Shown here: positions 36,085-44,140 of the stretch, piece after piece
How positions within the stretch are numbered: the stretch's first letter is position 1
Layout of the letters: the number at the start of each line of letters is the position of its first letter
Origin: Halalkaliarchaeum sp. AArc-CO
Lineage (GTDB): Archaea; Halobacteriota; Halobacteria; Halobacteriales; Haloferacaceae
Length of the DNA stretch: 64,000 nucleotides
NCBI RefSeq assembly: GCF_024972735.1
Contig: NZ_CP087723.1
Location: 1,674,001-1,738,000, forward strand
Direction: 5' to 3'
Notes under the pieces: model-generated
Told to the model about the DNA's origin: nothing
The model's database searches: none
The model's input: only the letters and a program-made list of their open reading frames with translations
Position numbers and translations under genes: made by a program

Positions 36085-37281
36085 ATGGGAACCCAGTCGC
36101 TCCCGGACCGGGCCGACGTGGTGATCGTCGGCGGCGGGATCGTGGGAACGAGCACAGCCTTCTTTCTCGCCACGGAGACGCAACTGGACGTGGCGCTTCT
36201 GGAGCGAGACAACATCGCCAGCGGTTCGACCGGTGATTCCTCGGCGATCCTTCGCCACCACTACGGCCCACAGGAGATCTACACTCGGATGGCCGCCTGG
36301 AGCCACGAGTTCTACCGGGAGTTCGAGGAACACACAGGCGAGCCCATCGCGTACGAACCGAACCCTCTCGTCAGGCTCGGCCGGGAAGACACCCCCGCCG
36401 GTCGCTACGCCCGGAAGGGGTTCGACGTACTGTCCTCGCTCGGGATCCCCGTGAGCGAATACGATCGGGACGCACTCGCGGAGGCGTTCTCGATGCTGTC
36501 GCTCGGTGACGTCGAGTTCGGCATCGTCGACGAAACTGCCGCCTATTCGGACGGGGCCGACGCGGCCGGCGGCTTCGCACGGGCGGCTGCGGAACACGGC
36601 GCGACGGTGCTCACGGGGATCACCGTCGACGATTTCCTGGTCGAGGAGGGGGCCATCACGGGTGTAACCACCGACGCAGGGACAGTTCACACCGGGAAAG
36701 TCGTCGTGGCTGCGGGACCGTGGACTCCCGAGCTACTTGCGCCACTCGGCGTCGAGATACCCGTCACGCTCACGAGGGAGGAGGTACTTCTCCTAGAACC
36801 GGGCGAGGGGTTAGACCAGGGGGCCGTCGGACAGATCCCGACGACCGCCCCGCCGGGCGGGGACTGGTACGTGCGGTCGGACTTCGGCGACGGCGTCCTG
36901 ATCGCGACACACCACACCGGGAAAACCGTCGGTCCGGACGCGCCCACCGGCACGGTCGAGGAGTCGACGGTGCTGGAACTGACCGAATCACTCGTCGAGT
37001 TCGTTCCCGAACTCGCCGACGCGGGTCTGCGTGGCAGTTACGGCGGGATCTACTCCAACACGCCGGATCACGACTTCGTGATCGATCGGGTCGGACCGGA
37101 CGGCTGTCACGTCGCCTGCGGGTTTTCCGGACACGGCTTCAAACACGGCCCAGTCGTCGGGAAGGCACTGAGCGATCTGGTCGCGGCGGGCTCGACTGAC
37201 GCCTTCGACGTCGAGTTCTTCAGCCTGGACCGATTCGAAGACGATCCCGCCGGCCACGGCAAGCCGGCCGACAGCATCTAA
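36085..37281 (+). CDS. FAD-dependent oxidoreductase, DAO/sarcosine oxidase beta-like
   Basis: The 398-residue flavoprotein of the D-amino acid oxidase superfamily probably oxidises an amino acid or N-methylated amine. The FAD-binding opening is DVVIVGGGIVGTSTAFFLA, with LLERDNIASGSTGDSSAILRHHY and a Ser/Thr-rich second FAD loop near residue 45. GFSGHGFKHGPVVGKALSDL at about 345-365 is the C-terminal FAD block. ATG 36085 was chosen because an in-frame upstream ATG would overlap rpoL. A second enzyme of the same family follows 5 bases later. The electron acceptor may be the ETF system encoded at 48984-53194, but that is inference. Confidence 0.86.
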   Translation: MGTQSLPDRADVVIVGGGIVGTSTAFFLATETQLDVALLERDNIASGSTGDSSAILRHHYGPQEIYTRMAAWSHEFYREFEEHTGEPIAYEPNPLVRLGREDTPAGRYARKGFDVLSSLGIPVSEYDRDALAEAFSMLSLGDVEFGIVDETAAYSDGADAAGGFARAAAEHGATVLTGITVDDFLVEEGAITGVTTDAGTVHTGKVVVAAGPWTPELLAPLGVEIPVTLTREEVLLLEPGEGLDQGAVGQIPTTAPPGGDWYVRSDFGDGVLIATHHTGKTVGPDAPTGTVEESTVLELTESLVEFVPELADAGLRGSYGGIYSNTPDHDFVIDRVGPDGCHVACGFSGHGFKHGPVVGKALSDLVAAGSTDAFDVEFFSLDRFEDDPAGHGKPADSI

Positions 37282-37286
37282 TCGCC

Positions 37287-38396
37287 ATGAAACCCACAGT
37301 AATCGTCGGTGGCGGCATCGTCGGTGCGAGTCTCGCGTACCACCTCTCCGAGGGGGAACGTCCCGTCAAACTGTTCGAAAAGAACTCGCTGGGCTCGGGG
37401 ACGACGGCCGCGTCGATCGCACAGTTCATCCGATATCAGGAAAGCCCAGATCGGGCGGAACACGAGCGCCGAGAGCTGTCCTGGGAGTGGTACGAACCGC
37501 TGATCGAGGCGGGCGAGTTCGAGTTCGACCCGATCGGAACCCTGCATACGGGCTCCTCGGAGGACGAGATGACACATCTCCGGGAGCTATACGCGGCATA
37601 CGACGAGTTCGGACTTACCGCCGAGCTGGTCTCGCCGTCGGATCTTTCGGCGTATGGGCTCGATTCCGACAGGTTCGCCGGGGGCCTCCTCGTCCCCGAC
37701 GACGGCGTGCTCGATCCCAACGAGATAATCCAGCACATGGTCGCCCGGGCTCGGGACCGCGGCGCGGAGATCGAGACCGGGGTCGCCGTCACCGACGTGA
37801 TCGTCGAGGAGGGCGCCGTCGCGGGCGTCGAGACGACGGAGGGGCAAACCGACGCGGAGCGAGTAATAAACGCGGCCGGACCGTGGGCGCACGAAATAAA
37901 CGAAATGGTCGGCGTCTCCGCGCCGCTGCGCCACACGGAGGGGCCGATCGTCGTCCTCCAGGCGAATCGGAATCACCCAGTTCCGCTGACGTTCTTCGAG
38001 GACGAAGTGTACGTGAGACAGGAAGGGAGCGGTGACCTGCTTGCAGGTCGGTTCGCCAGGGCCTACGAGGACACCACGCGGTTCGATCCGGATCACGCCC
38101 GGCCCATCGAGGAGTCGTACTACCTCACCGTCGCCGACGTTATCGACCGGTACTTCCCGTCGTTTTCGGACGTTCGGATCCTGAACGAGTGGAACGGCCT
38201 TCGGACCGTGACCCCGGACGGGCTGCCGATCGTCGACGACACCGCTGTCGACGGCTACCTGCTCGCTGTCGGGATGAGCGGCTACGGGGTCACGACGGCG
38301 CCGGCGCTCGGCGAACTGGTCGGAGAGTGGCTACGGAGCGGGATAAAGCCGGATCTGCTCGAGCCGCTCGCGCTGAATCGATTTGACACACAGTAA
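37287..38396 (+). CDS. FAD-dependent oxidoreductase, DAO family (second copy)
   Basis: This 369-residue protein shares architecture with its upstream neighbour. It opens KPTVIVGGGIVGASLAYHL with an FEKNSLGSGTTAASIAQFIRY loop and has a C-terminal block, MSGYGVTTAPALGELVGEWL, near residue 330. An RTVTPDGLPIVDD motif precedes it, typical of sarcosine, dimethylglycine and glycine oxidase relatives. The substrate is unknown. The two adjacent DAO genes probably form an operon, either as subunits or as enzymes for related substrates, and a sodium-coupled transporter follows. Confidence 0.85.
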   Translation: MKPTVIVGGGIVGASLAYHLSEGERPVKLFEKNSLGSGTTAASIAQFIRYQESPDRAEHERRELSWEWYEPLIEAGEFEFDPIGTLHTGSSEDEMTHLRELYAAYDEFGLTAELVSPSDLSAYGLDSDRFAGGLLVPDDGVLDPNEIIQHMVARARDRGAEIETGVAVTDVIVEEGAVAGVETTEGQTDAERVINAAGPWAHEINEMVGVSAPLRHTEGPIVVLQANRNHPVPLTFFEDEVYVRQEGSGDLLAGRFARAYEDTTRFDPDHARPIEESYYLTVADVIDRYFPSFSDVRILNEWNGLRTVTPDGLPIVDDTAVDGYLLAVGMSGYGVTTAPALGELVGEWLRSGIKPDLLEPLALNRFDTQ

Positions 38397-38533
38397 TCAT
38401 TACTGTTCAGGATTCCGAAAAAGGAAGTGACTGCTCGAGGCGTTCGTCCGTTCGACCGTGGAGTCATCGGCCGTTGTCACGAGATGAAATCTCATGGTAC
38501 AACCTATCAATCATCATAGGGAACCATCAAGAA

Positions 38534-38540
38534 TTAAGTA
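38534..38540 (+). promoter_or_regulatory. TATA-like box of the sodium-coupled transporter
   Basis: TTAAGTA at 38534-38540, in the AT-rich patch CAAGAATTAAGTACTTT, lies 38 bases before the chosen ATG at 38579. It shows the transporter can be transcribed independently of the oxidoreductases, and it supports the later start, since a start at 38474 would precede the box. Confidence 0.5.
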
Positions 38541-38578
38541 CTTTGTGGTCGCTTGCCAGTAGTGAGGCATGGTATGAC

Positions 38579-40030
38579 ATGAGTGATGCTGAACTATCAC
38601 GCGCAGAGTGGGGGACCCGGTTCGGGTTCCTGATGGCAATGATCGGCGCCATGGTCGGCTCCGGGAACATCTGGCGGTTCCCGTTCGTACTCGGGGAGAA
38701 CGGTGGGGGAGCGTTCCTGCTTGCGTTCCTGATACTGTTGTTCCTTATCGCCGTTCCCGGATTGATGGCCGAAACGGCGCTGGGGCGGTACAGCGAGAAA
38801 GGTGTTATCGGGGCGTTGCGAGACTGTACGGGCCCGGGAGGAATGGCCGGGCTCGGGGTGATCGTCATCCTCGTGAACATCGCGTTGATGACGTACTACT
38901 CGCCTGTGGTCGGCTGGATCCTGTATTACATGCTCCAGTCGTTCACCCTGGAGTTCACCTCCGCGGGCTTCGAGGCGGAGGCGTTCTGGACCGCGTTCAC
39001 CAACAGCCCGGGCATCATGGTCCTCATGCACACGATCGTGATGGCCCTGGTTGCGGGCGTGCTCGTGCTGGGTATCCGTGACGGCGTCGAGCGGCTCGTC
39101 GTGTACGCCGTTCCGGGGCTTGTGATCGCCCTCGCCGCGATCGCGATCCGTGCCCTGACCCTGCCGGGTGCCGCCGAGGGGCTCGAATTCACCTTCACAG
39201 TGCAGTGGGAGTACCTGCTGATCAGTGACACGTGGATCGCCGCGCTCGGTCAGGCGCTGTTCTCGACCGGTCTCGGCTGGGGTATCGCGATCACCGTCGG
39301 GAGCTACCTGCGCGAGTACGACGACGCGCCGCTGGGCGGTGGTTTCTTCACCGCGATCGGCGAGGCGTCGATCGGCGTGCTCGCGGCGTTCGCGATCTTC
39401 CCGCTGGTGTTCGCCTACGGGCTGGATCCGGACGCGGGCGCCGGGCTGACGTTCATCACGCTGGTGCAGGTGTTCGAGCCGATGCCGATCGGCGACCTGT
39501 GGGCGATCGTCTTCTTCGTCGGGTTCTTCCTCGCAGCGTTCACCTCCGCGGTGGTCATCACCGAGGTGAGCGTCACCACGATCTTCGAGGAGAGTCCGCT
39601 GAACCGAAATCAGAGCGTGTTGGCGGTCTGTAGCACGATCTGGCTGCTCGGCCTGCCGAGCGCCTACTCGGTGACGTTCCTCGACTTCGCTGACTTCACG
39701 TTCGCCAACTGGGGGCTGCCGCTGGCCACGCTGGCCGTGATGGTCGGTATCGGCTGGTACTTCGGCCCCGAACGGCTCCGCGTGCTGTCGGTGAACAAGA
39801 CCAGCGGGATCTACGTCGACACGTGGTTCAACCCGATCGTGAAGTACCTGATCCCCGCCGTGATGGTCGCGATCATGGCGTTCTTCGCCTACGAGAACTT
39901 CATGGCCGACGAAATGATCGCGGGCGTCGGCGTCCTCATCGCGTTCCCGATCGCCGGCTACCTGATCATGAAATACGTCGACAGATCGAAAGCAACTACC
40001 GGAGCCGCAGCACCGGGAGGTGACGACTGA
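38579..40030 (+). CDS. Sodium-dependent transporter, neurotransmitter:sodium symporter (SNF/NSS) family
   Basis: The 483-residue LeuT-fold symporter probably imports an amino acid or related amine with sodium. The TM1 signature IGAMVGSGNIWRFPFVLGENGGG includes the unwound substrate site and the sodium ligands. VPGLMAETALGRYS follows in TM2-loop. About 11-12 hydrophobic segments are visible, like bacterial NSS members with 11 TMs. ATG 38579 (MSDAELSRAEWGTRFG) fits the family N-terminus. Its stop overlaps the ATG of a small one-helix protein by 1 base, suggesting a partner subunit. Confidence 0.92.
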   Translation: MSDAELSRAEWGTRFGFLMAMIGAMVGSGNIWRFPFVLGENGGGAFLLAFLILLFLIAVPGLMAETALGRYSEKGVIGALRDCTGPGGMAGLGVIVILVNIALMTYYSPVVGWILYYMLQSFTLEFTSAGFEAEAFWTAFTNSPGIMVLMHTIVMALVAGVLVLGIRDGVERLVVYAVPGLVIALAAIAIRALTLPGAAEGLEFTFTVQWEYLLISDTWIAALGQALFSTGLGWGIAITVGSYLREYDDAPLGGGFFTAIGEASIGVLAAFAIFPLVFAYGLDPDAGAGLTFITLVQVFEPMPIGDLWAIVFFVGFFLAAFTSAVVITEVSVTTIFEESPLNRNQSVLAVCSTIWLLGLPSAYSVTFLDFADFTFANWGLPLATLAVMVGIGWYFGPERLRVLSVNKTSGIYVDTWFNPIVKYLIPAVMVAIMAFFAYENFMADEMIAGVGVLIAFPIAGYLIMKYVDRSKATTGAAAPGGDD

Positions 40031-40380
40031 TGGCTGAACCAGCCGTCGTGGTCGGACAGGTCGCAGGGATTTCGCTCGAAGCCTGGATCGGGATGGTCAT
40101 CGCGATCATCGCGTTCTGGGTGCTCGCCACGTGGGCCCTGTTCAAGACGCTCCGTCAGGACGAACGGAAGATGGAAATGATCGAGCGGCAAGGCAAAATC
40201 GAGACGTACTCGCCGAAGGCGCTGCAGGATCTCCGCGACTGGATCGAGACCAATCCCGACGATCCGCTCGTCGAGGAGGCGAAAGACGAGTACAACGACT
40301 GTGTCGAGTCGCTCAAGGAGGTCGAGGAACCGTTCTACGACTGGCCACAGGAGAAGATAGACAACCTCGAGAAACTGTAG
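40030..40380 (+). CDS. One-helix protein, putative accessory subunit of the NSS transporter
   Basis: The 116-residue protein has one membrane helix (about residues 14-38, AWIGMVIAIIAFWVLATWALF) followed by a charged cytoplasmic tail rich in Glu and Lys. It has no known catalytic motif. It is translationally coupled to the transporter by a TAATG-like 1-base overlap. Some bacterial NSS transporters need a small single-helix subunit (MetS with MetP). This protein is larger and not obviously homologous, so it may be an analogous archaeal partner. Confidence 0.65.
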   Translation: MAEPAVVVGQVAGISLEAWIGMVIAIIAFWVLATWALFKTLRQDERKMEMIERQGKIETYSPKALQDLRDWIETNPDDPLVEEAKDEYNDCVESLKEVEEPFYDWPQEKIDNLEKL

Positions 40381-40418
40381 CGAGCGTCGCAGTCGCGAGA
40401 CGAACCTCTCGTCGTCGA

Positions 40419-40423
40419 TTTTT
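40419..40423 (+). terminator. Possible T-run terminator after the transporter operon
   Basis: TCGATTTTTCCGG at about 40416-40428 lies about 40 bases after the stop of the small subunit, in the 66-base convergent gap. It is preceded by a GC-rich, weakly self-complementary CGAGACGAACCTCTCG. Confidence 0.35.
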
Positions 40424-40446
40424 CCGGTGTCTTCGAACTGCCTCAG

Positions 40447-40896
40447 CTACCGGTCCCGAAGCACCCGCCAGGTGATCAGACTCTCTGCGGTGTAGTTGAA
40501 GACGAACGCACACCCGATCGCGATCGGGAACGTCAAAAACGCCCACACGTCGGTTCCGGCGAGGACGACGCTGACGTCGAGTCGGGTGAGCGTTCTCACG
40601 ACGAGAAACTGGACCACAAGCCCGCCGCTCCGGACGAGGTTCGACTTGAGCAGTCTCCGGCCGGTCGAGAGTACCCCGGATTCCCCGTGTTCGGGGAACG
40701 TCCACCGGTCGTTGACGAAAAACATCGCGATGATCGCACACTCGGCGCCGATGACCTTGGCGTACTCCGGCGGGAGTCCGCCGATCGTCACTGCAGAACT
40801 CACCGAAAGATCCAGCACGGCGCCCGCAGCGCCCACGGAGAGGAACTTTCCGAACCGGTCTGCGGTGGCCAGTTCCCGGATCGCCGCGGTGATCAC
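40447..40896 (-). CDS. GtrA family membrane protein
   Basis: The 149-residue protein has four predicted helices. It shows the GtrA opening FGKFLSVGAAGAVLDLSVSSAV and CAIIAMFFVNDRWTFPEHG, then FVFNYTAESLITW near the end. GtrA proteins are thought to flip or transport lipid-linked sugars. It overlaps the upstream glycosyltransferase by 4 bases, so the two probably act together in lipid-linked glycan or protein glycosylation. Confidence 0.88.
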   Translation of the reverse strand: MITAAIRELATADRFGKFLSVGAAGAVLDLSVSSAVTIGGLPPEYAKVIGAECAIIAMFFVNDRWTFPEHGESGVLSTGRRLLKSNLVRSGGLVVQFLVVRTLTRLDVSVVLAGTDVWAFLTFPIAIGCAFVFNYTAESLITWRVLRDR

Positions 40897-41624
40897 GCGT
40901 CGATTCCCTCCCCCTCACGGTCGGTTTCGCGCCGCACGTTCCGGGCACACAAACTGGCCGACAGCAGGGTTCTCGCCATCCGGACTCCGTCATTCGCCGG
41001 CGATACCGTCGAACCGGGCTGGTCCTCCCACTCGATCGGCACCTCCCGGATCCGGTAGCCCAGCGCAGCCGCGGTCGCGATCAGTTCGATGTCCCAGCCG
41101 AATCCGGTTTCGGTCAGATGGTCGCGAACGTCCCTCCAGGCGCCTGCGGTGAGCGCTTTCGCGCCACACTGGTAGTCGTACAGCCTCGCTGGGAGCAACC
41201 GACGGGCCGACCACGCGAACGCGTCCCCGAGAACCCGACGGACGACGCCCTGATGACCGGAAACCCGCGAGTCCGGATGCCGCCGCGAGCCGACCGCGAC
41301 TGGGACCTCACCGCGGACGACCGGGGTGACGACCGCCTCGGCCGACCCCGGCGGCGTCGCCCCGTCTGCGTCGAAGAACGCCAGTACGTCGGTTTCGAGC
41401 GCGTCGAACCCCTCCGTTATCGCCGCCCCCTTCCCCCGGCGACGGTCGACCGCGTTGACCGTCGCGGGCGAGTCCCCGAGCGCTGCAACGACGTCCGGAT
41501 CCGGATCGTCGAGCTCCAGCCGGATGACCTCGGGCGCGAGAACCGACTCCAGCTCCCGGAGATACGACAGCGTCCGCTCGACGTCCGGGCGAAACGCGGG
41601 GACGACAACGCCGACGGTGGACAC
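40893..41624 (-). CDS. Family 2 glycosyltransferase, dolichyl-phosphate hexose synthase-like
   Basis: The 243-residue glycosyltransferase has a GT-A fold. It opens TVGVVVPAFRPDVERTLSYL, contains VLAFFDADGATPPGSAEAVV with the metal-binding DAD motif near residue 88, and ends with EVPIEWEDQPGSTVS. This pattern is shared with DPM1/DPG synthases that load sugars onto dolichyl phosphate. It starts at GTG 41624. It has no C-terminal membrane helices, and the adjacent GtrA protein may supply membrane function. The sugar donor is unknown. Confidence 0.85.
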   Translation of the reverse strand: MSTVGVVVPAFRPDVERTLSYLRELESVLAPEVIRLELDDPDPDVVAALGDSPATVNAVDRRRGKGAAITEGFDALETDVLAFFDADGATPPGSAEAVVTPVVRGEVPVAVGSRRHPDSRVSGHQGVVRRVLGDAFAWSARRLLPARLYDYQCGAKALTAGAWRDVRDHLTETGFGWDIELIATAAALGYRIREVPIEWEDQPGSTVSPANDGVRMARTLLSASLCARNVRRETDREGEGIDA

Positions 41625-41703
41625 GAACGACGGTTTCGTCGGAGGGCTTAAAAACCCGTTCGAATCCGAAAGCGTATGGTGGATCGCACGCCCCACACTG
41701 ACG

Positions 41704-44103
41704 ATGGAGTATCTGCTCGTCGGACGGTGGATCCTCGCGTTCGCGATCCTGGCTGTTCTGGGCTATCCGATCGGCGCTCGGCTGTTTTCTCGGTTTTCCA
41801 CCGGCGGCGCCGGCTTCGCGCCGATCGTCGGGGTCACGGTCGTCACGATCGTCGCCTACTGGATTGGGCAGATCGCGTTCGGCTGGTGGACCCTGTGGAT
41901 CGGACTCGCGGTGCTCGTCGCGCTCTCGGCTGCCTCCACGATGGATCTCGACCGACTCCGGGCCGGCGATCTTTCGGTCGACGACGACCTCCCGTTCAAC
42001 CGCCGGGGCGCCGCCGACGCAGCGGTCGTGTTCGCGGCGGCGTTTTTGCTCGTGATCGCGATCCGGTCGGCCGACCCCGCCGTGAACCCGATCGGCGGCG
42101 AGAAGTTCCTGGATTACGGGCTCTTGCGGACGCTGCTTCGCGCCGAGACGCTCCCGCCGCCGGACATGTGGTTCGCCGGGGAGCCGCTGCAGTACTACTA
42201 CGGCGGCCACCTCGCAGCGACGCTACTTTCCGGGCTCACGGCGACCCCGCCACAGTACGCGTACAACCTCGCGCTCGCCGGCTTCTACGCGATGCTGGTC
42301 ACTGCAGCGTTCGATCTCGCCGGCAACGTCGCGTCCGAACGCGGGCTCTCGCGGCGCCGGGCAGGCGCGTTCGCGGCGGTGTTCGTCGGTCTCGCCGCCA
42401 ACCTGCTCACCGCGACACAGCTGCTGGCGGGCTGGCTCCCCGAAGGGATTCGGAGACGGGTCGCCGAACTGGTCGCCGCCCGCGCGGAGCCGGAAGCCGC
42501 CGATCTCCTCGCCGGCGTCGACGGGTTCAGCTACTGGACCGCGAGCCGGGTCATCCCCGGAACTATAAACGAGTTCCCGCTTTTCGCCTGGCTCAACGGC
42601 GACCTCCACGCCCACATGATGGGTGGCTCGTTCCTTCTGTTGGCTGTCGCGGTCGCGTTCGCCTACTGGCAGACGCCGGCGGAGCGACTCCGACGACGAC
42701 GGCTGCTGGTGTTCGTCGTGCTTCCGATCCTGGGCGGGTTCCAGATCCCGACAGACACCTGGAGCTTCCCGACGATCTTCGGCGTCGCGTGGCTGGCGCT
42801 CGCGTTCGCACCCGCGAGGCCGCTTTTGCTTTTGCCGGGCGGAGAACGCATCGAAACCGTGCTTCGGTCGGTGGCCGGCGGCGACACCACGACCGACGCG
42901 CCGTCGGGATGGGAGAAAAAACCGCTGTCGACCGAACTGTGTCGAACCGGCGGGGCGCTGGTCGTCGCGGCGCTTTCGGGGGCCGTGGGCTTTGTTCTGG
43001 GCGCGTCGTTCCTGCTGGGCGCAAGCGCCGGTCAGACGGTCGCGATCCTGGAGGCTGCGGATCGGTCGGGACTGGGCGCGCTGATGGTCGTACACGGCGC
43101 GTTCCTCGCGGCGTTTCTCGCATTTCTCTTCGGAACGCTCGGTTCCGGAGGTCGTGGGGCGCTTGCAGTCGCGGTGGCGTTTGGAGCCGTCTCGGGCGTG
43201 CTCTTCGAGTTCGCCGCGCTGGTCGTCGTCGCGCCGCTTCTGGTCGGCGGCTGGATCGCGTTTCGCCTCGAGCGCGAGGTCGGATTCGAAACCGTGCTTC
43301 TGGTGGGTGGGGCCGGGCTCGTCACCATCGTCGAGCTCGTGTACGTCGCCGAGGAGGCCGGTCCGGGGCGGCTCAACACCGTCTTCAAGACGTACTTCCA
43401 GGTGTGGGTACTGTGGGGGGTCGCCATGGGGCCGGTGCTCTCGGATCTCTTCGAGCCGCCCGAGCGGGATCGGATCGCCGACTGGTGGCCCAGTCCGGAC
43501 ACCCGACGGTTCGCTGGCCGCGCGTTCGTCGGGCTCCTGGTTTTGACCACGCTCCCGTACGCCGCGCTCGCGCTGGACGCCCACTTCGACCGGCACGACG
43601 CGGGCACTCTCGACGCGACCGCCTTCCTCGAGCGCGACCACCCGGAAGAGGCGCCGGCGATCGAGTGGATCGACGACAACGCCGACGCGGAAGCGACAGC
43701 TATCGACCGGGAGCCGACGCTACTTGAGGCGCCGGGCGCGTACAGTTCGCCCAGCGGACTCGCGGCAACCCCCAGCGAGCCCGGAATGTACGCCTGGAAC
43801 GCCAACCCGGCCTCGAGTCTTACCGGGATCCCGACCGTCGCCGGGTGGCAACACCAGATCGGCTACCGCGGGGGCGACACCTACTGGTCGAGAGCGAACG
43901 CGGTCGATCGGGCGTACGCCGGCGAGGAAGCCGATCGCGTCGCCGTCCTCGAGGAGTACGGGGTCACCCACGTGTGGGTCGGTCCCGGGGAGCGCGACCG
44001 ATACGGCGAGGTTTCCTTCGAACAGTTCGATGGGGTCGAACTCGCCTTCGAAACGGAGACCGTCCGGATCTATCGTGTCGACCCAGCCGAAGTCACCACG
44101 TGA
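41704..44103 (+). CDS. DUF2298 (YYY-type) polytopic membrane protein
   Basis: The 799-residue membrane protein has about 16-20 hydrophobic segments. The hallmark YYY stretch LQYYYGGHLAATLLSG appears near residue 162, with DYGLLRTLLRAETLPPPD before it and NGDLHAHMMGGSF near residue 302. A soluble C-terminal domain (about 660-799) contains AGWQHQIGYRGGDTYWSR and VTHVWVGPGERDRYG. DUF2298 proteins resemble oligosaccharyltransferase/GT-C enzymes but have no established function. ATG 41704 was chosen for its clean N-terminal helix. It is divergent from the glycosyltransferase, consistent with surface glycan work. Confidence 0.85.
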   Translation: MEYLLVGRWILAFAILAVLGYPIGARLFSRFSTGGAGFAPIVGVTVVTIVAYWIGQIAFGWWTLWIGLAVLVALSAASTMDLDRLRAGDLSVDDDLPFNRRGAADAAVVFAAAFLLVIAIRSADPAVNPIGGEKFLDYGLLRTLLRAETLPPPDMWFAGEPLQYYYGGHLAATLLSGLTATPPQYAYNLALAGFYAMLVTAAFDLAGNVASERGLSRRRAGAFAAVFVGLAANLLTATQLLAGWLPEGIRRRVAELVAARAEPEAADLLAGVDGFSYWTASRVIPGTINEFPLFAWLNGDLHAHMMGGSFLLLAVAVAFAYWQTPAERLRRRRLLVFVVLPILGGFQIPTDTWSFPTIFGVAWLALAFAPARPLLLLPGGERIETVLRSVAGGDTTTDAPSGWEKKPLSTELCRTGGALVVAALSGAVGFVLGASFLLGASAGQTVAILEAADRSGLGALMVVHGAFLAAFLAFLFGTLGSGGRGALAVAVAFGAVSGVLFEFAALVVVAPLLVGGWIAFRLEREVGFETVLLVGGAGLVTIVELVYVAEEAGPGRLNTVFKTYFQVWVLWGVAMGPVLSDLFEPPERDRIADWWPSPDTRRFAGRAFVGLLVLTTLPYAALALDAHFDRHDAGTLDATAFLERDHPEEAPAIEWIDDNADAEATAIDREPTLLEAPGAYSSPSGLAATPSEPGMYAWNANPASSLTGIPTVAGWQHQIGYRGGDTYWSRANAVDRAYAGEEADRVAVLEEYGVTHVWVGPGERDRYGEVSFEQFDGVELAFETETVRIYRVDPAEVTT

Positions 44104-44140
44104 CGGTAGCGTTTTCCGCCCGGGAGCCGTGGCGAGAGAT

